Assembly: GCA_014706295.1 (NCBI GenBank)
Contig: JACSVZ010000008.1
Coordinates: 4,156,848 to 4,220,847 of the forward strand
Reading direction: 5' to 3'
DNA length: 64,000 bases
DNA from: Lycocorax pyrrhopterus obiensis
Taxonomy: Eukaryota; Chordata; Aves; Passeriformes; Paradisaeidae
Part shown: one piece after another, positions 30,501-42,500 of the stretch
How the letters are laid out: every line of letters begins with the position of its first letter
How positions within the stretch are numbered: position 1 is the stretch's first letter
Program-made: the position numbers and the translations under genes
The notes under the pieces: generated by a model
What the model was told of the DNA's origin: nothing
Seen by the model: only the letters and a program-made list of their open reading frames with translations
The model's database searches: none

Positions 30501-33500
30501 AGAGGAGAAGACATAACACTCTACACTTTATTTAAACACTTCCAGTTAGTCTCCTAAATAACAAAGGTCTGGAAGGGCACATTTTAGTTACAAAGAACAC
30601 CACCACAGGAACCAGTTACCACTATGTTTAGAAATTTCTCCAGGTTTGTCACTTAGCATGACCCAAAAAGCTAACTTTACAGCATAAAATTCAATAATTG
30701 AGCTATTTTTAGCTCAATGTCAGGATCAGATCTATTTTAGGAAGAAAGAAAACACAAGCTAAATACAGTATTCCAATAGAGGAGTTCAAAGAAAACATGA
30801 GACATACTCAAGGTTTGAAGAAACAGAAGATGCAGTGCACCCTGCAGGGGGAATTTTATGGGCCCCTGAAATTATTTCTCTAGTGTACATCTTTGAAGGA
30901 TTTTTTAAAAACATCTTTAAAGAAACACTGAGCTCTTCGATTAAAAAAAAAATAATATTTAAGAGATCAAAAACAACACAAGGTTTGTATCTTAATACTT
31001 CTATGCTAGCCCAGAAACTGCTAATTTTAAAATTTTAAACATGTGCTGTTACCCTACCAGCCTAAGTCTTCCAGGAGATCTCTAGGCCTAATCTTTTAGT
31101 TCAAGGTTAGAAATATACATTTTGCTACATAACAGCAAATCAGCAGAAAACAAAAATGCACATTTAAAACCATGAAAGCTGCCAAGAATTTCTCCGTGTA
31201 CTAAAAGCTGTGATACTATTCTTTAAATACAGCACTGGAAACTTAATTTCTATTTAAAATTTTTAGGTACATCCAAAAAAAACTAGTATCTATCTAAAGA
31301 GGAGATCAAACTGATCCCACAAAATCTGTTTTCTAAGAGTTACAAACACACTGTTTTACCACAAAAAATCCACAGAAACAGGAAAAAAAAACACCAGATA
31401 ACACTCAGAGACGTGGAAATCTGGCATGATCAGCCTAGTTTCCCAGGGATTTTCAAATAATTTATCTAAATTTTGATCTCTAATATCTTCAGCCTCAGAC
31501 CAAAATGTCTACATCTAAAACTCAGAAAAGCTGGAATGAAAAAGCTGCTGCACAGTCTTAAACAAGTGTAAAAATGACTGACACATTTCAACAGCTTTCA
31601 AGTTTATCGTAACACAGAAAAGTTAAACATCCTAAATCTATCTGCAGTCACTGTGTGGTAGAGAGAAGAATCCAACTGATAAAAAAATACACACACGGCT
31701 GTCTGTCAGGTCTCCCAAGGGCAAGTTTGTACAAAAGCAGTGACTATTAGAAATATTCCATTTTTAAAGCAGAAGCTAATATTTTGATCATTCTTACAAT
31801 TAAGTTGGATAAAGTGGCATCAGGAAGATGATAAGCGAACATTTCTATCTGCTCAGGAGTAGGATGTAGGCCAGCTGCCTAAATGGAAAATAAAGAAAAA
31901 AACTTCCATTAATTCTCAATATTGTTTTAAAGTTAATGCACCAGAAACAACATATTGAAAGACAAAATGCAAGAAACCAAAGCACCCTGAAGACTCTAGT
32001 TTATTTAGCACACTTAGCTGAAGCTTAAGAACTTTTGTGCTCGAGCTTTTAATTCTTAAAAGAGCAGATTCAATCTAAAAGCAACACTGCAAGTCTCCAA
32101 ATGGGATATACACCAAAGTCACTCTGGCACAACACAACCCACTTCTACCACTAAATTAGAAACAGACAAAAGGAAAAATAATTTGGGATAAGAATATCAT
32201 AAGCCAGCCCCAGAGCATATCTGTACAAACGGGGTACTGCGGCTCTCACCTTTACAGGGGGCACAGCCTCACTCAGAATTTCCTTCAGCTGCACGAGGTC
32301 ATCACGATGCATTGTGGTGACTTCTCCCTGTTTGAAGGAGGAGCCAAAACGCCCAGCCCTGCCTGCAATCTGCAGAGCCTGGGATGTGGTAATGGAGTCT
32401 ATTTCCTTCTCTCCCTTCTCGTTGACAGTCGGCTTTACTATGGAGTTAAAAATTATTCTTCTTATACACCTGAAATATTTCAACAAAAACAAAGAGGAAT
32501 CCTTTTTTGCAAATTACTTCCAATACGAAGAATTAAAGCTTTTGCTTTTTTATAGGCTTTTTTTCTCCTCTATAAATTAGAGTATCGTAGATACTACTCA
32601 TGGAGACAGCATATTCTAAAGGACAGGATAAGGCTACTGGCTAGATGCAGGAGAATCATCATTCCTGCACACATCAATCATGTCCTAATAGGGTCCCAAT
32701 CCATCCACCAACACCTGCCTCAGTAGTTTGTAGCAATGTGACTGCATGTCCTTCACCAATGAAATACATCTGAAACTGGGCTGAACTTGCTCTGTATTTC
32801 AGAAATACAAGGGAGTGATAACTCTGACAACCAAGCACATTTGACTCCAGTTGATCCAGTAGGCCCTGTCATCCACTGCCAACTATCACACTGAATTAGT
32901 CCAAGGGACTAATTTAGTTCTTGGAATCAGTTTTAAAATTAAAGCTTGGTTCTGCCTAACCAAATTGATCGCAACTTCAAAATTGAAATGTATGTACTGT
33001 GTTATCAAGACACAGCAGATATTTAGATGAGTTAATCAGACTGGGGAGATAAAAAGCAAGGAAATTTATGTGGCAATCACACCCAAAGGAAAATAAAAGT
33101 ACCATAACCTGCTGCAAGTACTTACAAATTGAGTCCCATTCCAATTGCATCTGTAGCAACTAAAATTTTGCATGGATCATCAGGATCGTTGAATTTCTTT
33201 GCCTGTTCAAGCTTTGTTCCTAAAACGGAATGACAAAACACTTTGCATAGCAAACTTCATACAAAATAAAGACAACGCGCCACTAAGTCCAATGTCGTTA
33301 TAATAGGCTGAGGAAAAAAATAAATAAATTGGTATTTTATTGGTATTTGGCTGCTGTTGGGGGGAGGGGGCAGGAGGGATTTAAATCATTCCCAGAGCTG
33401 TGGATAGATCTCATTTAATTATATCTATCTGAAGATCAAAATTAAGTACACAATAAAGGTCTAATCCCAAGATTAAAACACCAGTCAATGAAAGCTGATT

Positions 33501-36500
33501 ACTTTCTCTAGCGACACAGAGAAGCAAAACTAGGAAATCTGCACTGCTTTATTTTAAAATAAAGAAAGCAGTACAAGGGGTTTTTTCCTAAGAAAAGCAG
33601 CAAGAAACAGACACTCTCTTAACTATAAAAGCAAGAATGCTTTACCTGGTGGCAGACTGCCGTATATGACGGCACATTCTAATCCTCTGGCTTCAATCTG
33701 TCGGCTGACGGAGTAAATGTCATTCTTACTGAAACAGACAATGCAGTCCCCAGGACGGAGGTTATCCAAGGACTCTAAGGCATAATCCAGCACAGTCAGA
33801 GGAGTCAGTCTCTTGTAGTTACGGACCTAGAATCAAAGTTGTCAAAGATGGTATTTTTCTAAACTCAAATTCCATCATATAGAGAATAACTATCAACACA
33901 TCCTGTAACGTCAGCAAACTTGAGAGAACCGTGCCCTCCTGGAAGATCAGAACTGTAAAGAAAGTCCCTAAACAGCTGTAGCAGCTACAGCATCCCCTGA
34001 AGGGAACTCATCAAACCACTTACTTTCTTTCAGTAAAACAGTACCACTATGTAAAGAGAAAGAAAGAACTTTGCAACATCTTTGCTTTACAGAAATTGAG
34101 AAACATTGTAACAAGATCTTCTGCAGGATAACTTTGAGCAGTGATACCCTCAAAAGACCCTAAAATTTTCCCCTGTTTTACAGCAAAGAGAACCTGATGT
34201 TCTGTTCACAGCTTCTCAGAATTACTTACTTCAACTTCCTCCCCTGTAGTGTACATGAGCTCTGTCACTAAGTCAATAGCAGCAGGTTCTCCACAAACAT
34301 GGATTTCTTCTGCACAGAGGCCTGAACAAGGTCCAGTGAAATAAAAAGCAAAATGTTACTTGTTTATATACAACAGTAGCTTTAAATAGCTCTTGAAGTA
34401 TCCAAAAATTGTACTTTGGTTGCTAAACACAATGAGGACTCTATTTCACCTCCTTCAACGACCCAAACCAGCACCTAAAGCCTCTCCCAGAATACAGTAT
34501 TTCCTCAGAGCTGCTCTTGTTCTCTTACCAGCAGGTGATAATTCATTAGTGCGATAATCAGAGCAGCCAATACCCCATTGCACCCTCTTGGCCAAAACAA
34601 AAGGTGCCCTCAGCCACTGAACAAATGGAGCACAGCTTTGAGTATGTTTCATTTACTACTCATGTTTTACTAACTCTCAAACCATAGCAGAACTGAGGAG
34701 TTTTGTTTTCTGCATGAATTCACCTTTAATTCAGTCAGAACAGAAAAGGGAAAAATAGGTGGTAAAGGAAGTGTGACAAATCTGCTGAACTTAGAATCAA
34801 AAGCAATGAAAGGAAGGGCCAAGGGGGAATCAGATTCCAAACTTCTGTTCCAAATATGAGGAAAAATGTTTCAAAAATTTGTCTTTAAAAATTCTAAAAT
34901 TATCAAAATAAGCATTCTTCTACAAATGTAACAGATTCATGCAGCTCTATGAATGAGCCATTTGCAATTAACACTATAAAATATTTAAAGTTGACATTTT
35001 TTAGCAGTATCTCTACATAAGGCAGTCTCTTGAAAACTTGTGTTGTTTTAATTGAACAGAAAACCACACTTCTTGGAAATAGTCAATGTAAAAGGACAGC
35101 ACAACGTAGTAAAGACTCTGTATCATTGAAGAAAGGAAAAATAAAAGGCATCTGAATAAAATTTTAAAAACCCATTTGTTAAGTAAAACACAACAGGTAA
35201 CCTGCTGTCATGCAGACAAATCTTTTGAGGCAGAGTATCTCTCTAACTTGCTGTGAGAAGACATGAAGAAGAAATACTTTTATTTTGCATCACATATAAC
35301 CACTGATGACTATACTGACTGCTAAGCTTGAATTTCATGTGCCATTAAGCTAATTCATTGCCAACACAAACAAGCTTACCTAGAAGGGCTCTTGTCCAAG
35401 CCCAGCCTCTGGCAGGATCTCTGATCATCTGAATTTCATCAATCACAGCAACTTCATCTTAAAACAAAAAAAGAAAAATATGATGCACCAAGGAAGAGCA
35501 TCTAGAACAGCAGTACAAGACACGAAGGAACTCATGGGTTTCCTAAAAAAGCTTGCTCAAACAAAGCTAATCCTCTATCACCAAATAGCTATTCTGAGAC
35601 AATCCAGGTTTCTTCAACTGCTCTATCACAGCTCAGGAATTGTTCAAATAAGAGTGAAAAAAAACAGCTCAGTGGCTTTTGACTCCAAGCAATAACACAC
35701 ATAACGATCCGCCAGATAGGACTGAAACGGTTATGTGTACTTACAAGGTGTATTAGTGCTGCACATTTCAATGGTACAAGCAACATGAGGAGCCTGTCTG
35801 GCATCTTCATTGGCATACACACGCTCTTCTCCTGTCACCAGGTCACATGGCACATTCTAAAGGCATTCAGAAATCTCAGGTTAAGTTTCTTTAATATAAA
35901 AGAATCTCCTTTCCAAAGGGGACAAAATCAGTTTCTTACAGTAGTTTCTAGGACAGTATAATAGAAGCTATCCCGGAAGTAACTACTCAGCCTTGAGAGA
36001 CTTGTGCCTTGAATTTAAGCCCTATCAGAGTGGAGGTTTAATGAAGAGGTGGTATCTGTAATTAGATGCCTTCCCCTACTCCTGCAGGAGGTTACATATT
36101 CCCCATAGCATTCAGAGCTGGCACAAAAGAACTGTTAGAAGAGTACAAGGCACTCATAAAGCAAGGCCCAGCAGTGAAGGAGCCTTGCAAGCTCCAGCCT
36201 GCTCCAACTCCTTTGGCAATTGACCTGCTGCCAGCCTCACCTGCTGCCTTATACTCACAGAGCAAGAGCTCACAAGGACCAGCTGCGAGAGACAGCTGAG
36301 GCCACCACCCTGCCAGCCCTACACTCCTTGGTGCTGATGGCTGCTCCATCCAAACCTACAGCCACCCGCAGAGCCCTGATGGAAGCCCTGTTTAAGCCCC
36401 AAGGGCCTAAACGTGATCCAGGAGCCACCAACTGAAAAGTTCTCACACACAGTAAACATGTGGGAGAAAAGTTCAGTAACCAGTACCAAGGAACATCACT

Positions 36501-39500
36501 GCATTGTACCCACAGTCACTATGTGAACACACGTGGTACATCACAGGTATCTCCTAGGACAAGCCAGTCTTTCTTATGTGTTGCTCAGATAGACCGATAA
36601 TAGGAGTTACACATTCTACATCAACAAAAGAGAAATCACAACATCACTACTGTACACACACACTGTGCTGTATTAACATGTGATATGTGGTTATAACGCT
36701 TCAGAACTGGTCTGGTTCTCTGCAGCTGGAAACACACTGGTGAGGAGTCTCCAAAAAATATGCCAGAAGCAATATAAAACACTAATGAAAATTTCCTCTA
36801 GGGACCTGATATACAGCACTGCTATTCAACTCAACACATCTGAATCTGCAGAATTTTTCAAGGGCGATGAAGTGAAATATATTTAAACATTGAAGCAGAA
36901 GGTTGAGGGGGATAAAGCAAGGGTAATTTTTTATGCATAAGCTATAGTGAAGGTCATAGGCAAAAGAAGGCATGGTCCCTATGCTGAAAAACCTCATAGC
37001 AGAACCTGCCTAACCCAGGCAACAACAGATTACAGAATAGAGGCAGGTCACAGGGATGATTGCACAGCACGTGCTTTGGGGACAACACTGCTCCACTGGG
37101 AGAAACAATGTTCCATTCTGCTCCTAAAGCAGAAATGCATAACTGGTTTCACATGAGCTGACACCACTGCAAAGCAAAGGCACCTGTTCAAGCACAGGGC
37201 TCCAGGGACCACCTAGGGCCACTACACGACTTTACAGACATGCATTCATGAGACTGTTCCAGTACTAAGGATGTTGGTAAGTAATATGACATACTGACAG
37301 CATCATTACTCTTTTGGAAGATCTCATGAGCCAGAAGTTTTAGTGGACCACAGTATACTCCAGATTTGGCTGACAAAAATCTCTGGATAGCATGGTAAGT
37401 TTTTCCACTGTTTGTAGGACCAGCATGGAATATTATCTTTCTCTGAATGGCCCTGGCATCTGGATACCTAAAGCAAAGACAAAAAAGAGCAGATCTGTTG
37501 AACATTTATCTGGATGCTGATTCAGGAGTAACTAGAAATTAGCTTAAGCATTTATTAATAGATTTTAATGTGTGTTGAAAGCAGAAATACCAAGTTCTTA
37601 GACAGTATAAAGAGGTTACTATATCTTACACACTGATCTTCTAAGTCATACAATGCTTTCAAAGATTCCAAGTGAAATTCACAGATTGCGTTCAAAATAA
37701 TTCTCACTACTCATCCAATGCTCTCTCCTTGAGCTTATCAATATTTTAATGTTTTGATATGCTACTTCCCAAACATATTGTCAGGAAACATCTTCCTGGA
37801 AAAGCCTCACCAACTCAGTGACTTTCATAGCTGATATCATCTTATTTTCTTTTTAATTCACTGTGATGTATCTTGTAAAAAATGTAGGAGTTCCTGACAC
37901 AAATTATTGTAAAAACAGAGAAATGGATCTGCAAATGTAGCATAATTACACTTAAGTCCACAGTCTATGAAGTTCTATGACACTAAGAAAAGAAAACAAT
38001 GCAACCACTTCACCACACTGACCAGTTGGGCGGTAGCCTCAAATCGCTGATCTTGCGCAGATCATCCATGCAGTCCAGCATTGGAAAGATCTGCTTTGCA
38101 TGCCGGAGGAAAAATGGAAACAGATCATCCACGTGACCTAGAAGAACAAATCCTTTTCAGAAAGTTTGTGTGCTTGTTTGTGTACTTTCATAAGAAACTT
38201 TGGAAAAAAATTTTCTACTACTTCCACCCCACACTTGTGTAATCCTTTCAGCTTCTGGCTCTCTACAAAGTTCAATAATTACCTCAGTGGCAGAAAAGGA
38301 AACTAACACAAGTGCATGGACTCATTTAGAAATGGAACACAAACACAATAATATGAAAAAATGCATCTCATTTCAGCATATTCACTCTGGTCAGCCGACT
38401 TGCCTAGAGAACTTCTAAGTAAAATGAGAAACTGCAGAAAAGCTGGATGAGAAACAGCTTTTCTGTCCTAAGAAGATTTTAGCTCTTTCTTCCTAAATTC
38501 ACGTATTGCCTTGGAATAAAATAAAAGAAAAACTTTTAAAGAGCTTTTATGAATAAACAGAGAAAAACAGATTTGCAAATTCTCTAAGATATTGAGACTT
38601 AGGATGCTGGTTCCAAATTCTAAGTTTCCAATCCCTAGGAAAGAAAATAAAAATACTAAAATGTACTCAGAAGAGAAATCCAGGTTCATTCTTCTGAATG
38701 CTTGCAGAGTAGACATGTGGGCCTCAAAGGTCTCATTTCAGGTCACACTCCGACTGTTCAGCTCTCATAGAATTTCAAAAAACTATCTTGATCTAAAAAG
38801 CTGTTATTATCTAACATACACACACAAAAAGAAAAAGCAGTGGTTTGGGGTTTGTTGGAATTTTTTTGTTTGGGCGGGGTTAAATTGAGAATTATTATTC
38901 AATGAATAAAAATTATTGTGGAAATTTTTTTTTAAAATGTAATATATTTAATTACCATCTTCAGACAAGCAAAACTCAAAGTAAAAAATTTCAGTATTTC
39001 CGTATATGAGTTTTATGGCATAATGCTCACATATAACTAACTAAGGAGTGGAAATAAGAAAATCCTGTGGAACATTTTATGCACAAGTAATATAACGAGA
39101 CAATTTCCTAAGATCGCCAGCATTTAAAATCTACACATTTACATTTTAAGACAAAACGAACAGCCACTGTAACCTTTAAATTCCCATCATTAAAACACAC
39201 ACACTATGCAGCTCAAACCCTGGAGAAAGTTGATTCTGCTGTTCCCAGCTGGCATCACCTCTCAGTTAAGTGCTGTTAATTACAACACAGGATGCACTAA
39301 GCAGGCAAACGCACCTCTGTGAGTGCCACAGGGAAACAGAGCAGTGTCACAAACCTGTCCCTAAAGCCACTTGGCCAAGAGAAAGCTCTCCAAGTGCCCC
39401 CTAGTGACTACTGGATTTTTAAGAGAGGAATAAACAGAACAGCAGTTTTCATTTCAGCCCTGAACAGATGCTGTACAACAAAAGGCTGCTTCTTGCTAAC

Positions 39501-42500
39501 ACCTCCACATCTTTCATTTCCACTTCAGAAGATTTAAGAGCAGAACGTTCCCTCCTAGAATGGGCACAAATGTTTCTGATAGGGAAGGAGGAATTTTTAA
39601 TCTCTCCGTCAGCATAGTAGGGGGTCCACGTGTACGTACGTAAGTATACAGGGCAAAAACAAATAAAAATGCACATTTTATTTTACAAGCACTCCAGATA
39701 CTTGCCTGCACCACAGCATATATCATTGAGAATAATATGCAAATCGGCACTCACAGAACTGGATTCCATTACATACTTCCTAAAGCTTATAAACGCTTGG
39801 TGAAAGAGGCGAGCTGCACGGAAAAAAAAAAAAAGGAACAAAATTAATGTGGCCAAGACCAGAAAACTCTATTTGCAAACACCCAAGAAAACACTGAAGC
39901 AGCTCATGAAAAACCTATACCTTAATATAAGCTGTTAGAAGCAAATATAAAGGTTATCTGAACCAAGTGGCAGAGACAACGTAAAAAAGCAGTGTTGTGA
40001 TGACAAGATCACATACAAAAAGATCTAATACCATATCTAAATTAAAAAAGATTTCACATTAAAATAATATATACTTAAAACATTTTCTTACCATCTAGTC
40101 CATTTTCTGCTCCTAGTCTTTGAATTTCTTTTCTTTTGTAGAACTTGTTTAAGTTTTTTAGAACTTCACCTGTAGAAAAAGAATAACCTTTTTTTTAGCT
40201 TCCTCAAAATTAAATCACATTCTCCTGGCTCAAAGATCCTGGTTATAGTCTCCTTACTCTGGAGAGAGGGAATCTTTCCATGCTGAACAGACTCAAATGA
40301 ACTCTCCCTAAATCAAATACAATCAATGAGTGAGATTTGGACTATTGCAAAGGACAACCTTCAACTGCAGCAGTGTAAGAACTGCCATGAAGATGATGCC
40401 AGCCATCTCCCCCAGTACTTGATAGGAAAGCATAAAGTTGGGAACATGCAGCTAACAAGTAATGGAACAAACTAATTAATGGTTTGGGGTGGGTTTTTGT
40501 TTGCTTTTTATCAGGAACTATCAGGAGGTTTTAATATGAAAAGCAAATCTGCTTGAACTACGTGGTGACAGCTTTTAATAAGCATCCTGAGGAATGTTCT
40601 TCCCTCCATCCTGCTTCCAAGACAGACTCTTCAGAAAGATCAGGTAAACCAGACATAGTATTCTTTCTTTTCTCAGGTTAAATAAAAGGAGGGAAGGAAA
40701 AAACCAGTTTCTTCACATATATCACAAGATACTCAGCTTTGTTTGAACAAAATCTCTTATACACTTATCAATAAACTCTTTCCCTCCCCTAAAAGGCAAG
40801 TTCAGTGTTGCAACAAAATTGTATTTACTCAAGTACATGCTGATTTTAGTTCATTAAATGACAGTGCAAAAAGATGTGCCCCCTTTCCATCTACAGGAGA
40901 TCAGAAATTCACAAAAAATCTAGCAAATTTCATGAACACCTATTCATGAGCTTAAGTTATTCTTAAAACTCTATGAAAAGTCTATGAACCCTGCATTGTA
41001 AAACACTAGGAGTGATAAATGTAGCACACTCCTGGTGCCAACACAAGTCACTGGACACAACACTGTCAAGCTCTGCTCTCTGCAACTAACTCCATAACTG
41101 TCTGAGATGACATGGACAGCTTCCCATGAGATCAACCTTAAACTATTGAAAGAGTGCCTCTCTAAATAGCTATAACAGAGACGGTCCACTTGGCACAATG
41201 AAAATCACCAGCTGACAAGAACACACCAAATTTGAATGCACATCCCAAGCCCCATGCACAGCTACAGGAGTCTCTTACTGGATTAACGCACAATCTGAGA
41301 TGTTCCCAAAGCCAACAAAGCAAGGCCACCAGCAGGATTACATTTCCTAGGAAGGCATCTACACTCATGTTTAAGGGCCCCGAAATCAAAGACAGACTGG
41401 AAAACAGTGCAGCATAAGAAAGCACAGGGCTCAATACTCTTCAGAGCTTCCCTAAGAAGCTCTAGCAATTAACACATCATCAGCACGCAGCTAAATTCAC
41501 AGCCCATTGGCCTTATTACAAGATTAAAAGGTCAATGCCAAAACATGTTACTATCCAAGGCAACATGACATTGGGACCATGCAGCCCCACAACCAAGGTC
41601 ACGATCCTTCCTAAGCACAAACACTTGTCTTAACAATAAGGTAAATCAAAACAAAATAAAGCTGGCATTGCAGCCCATGTGAGCTTAATCCAACTGCTCA
41701 TACAGGTAGCAATCAGGGTACACACTCAGGACATCTGCGTCCTGTCTCAATCACCACCCTTTTTACCATTCACTTCTGTTTTGAGATTTCCCTTTGTTTA
41801 CCATTTCCTCATTCTAGAGCTGTGTTTTAGCTCTTACTCCTCAATTACTTTAACTTCTCAGCAGCATTTTTAAGGTTTGCTGTAAAAAGACAGCCCAACT
41901 GCAGTGAAGTTCAGGAATTATGCAGTTAGTCTCCAATGTATCAGATTCATTTAGATGTTTCAACCCTGTTCGAAGGAAGGCTGTTGAGTCATTTCCCTGT
42001 ATCTCTGATGACAACAATCCACTGCAGTCAGGCTGTATGCTACCACTGGGGCAGCTGAACTGCTTTATTTTAAAATTCCTCCCCAGTTATTAGACTCCCA
42101 TTGTCCAGTCCAAGCAACCTTGTGCATCTAACTAACCCTGTTGAGGCATCTCCTGTTCCTGCTATGTGAATTGCTGCCAATACTGGTCCTTCCTGACTTG
42201 CATTTCCCACAAGTAAGCACAGCCCCATGGTCTGAAAATTGAAGCCACAGAACTGACATCCAATGACAACTGATACAGAAGATACATACACCAAAATTTA
42301 AAGCATTCATCAGCACTCACAGGGATACACTTCCTATGAAGTCATGGAAAACAGAGCAGTGAATTCAGTCCACATTTCTTATGAAGTTTTTACAAAACTG
42401 GCTTTACAAAAGTAAGCTCCGAAAAAGACCTTTAGACTTCCTAACAGTGTTTGACTAGTGTGAAAAGTATAGTCACTCTCACTTGAGCAAGTAACAAGCT

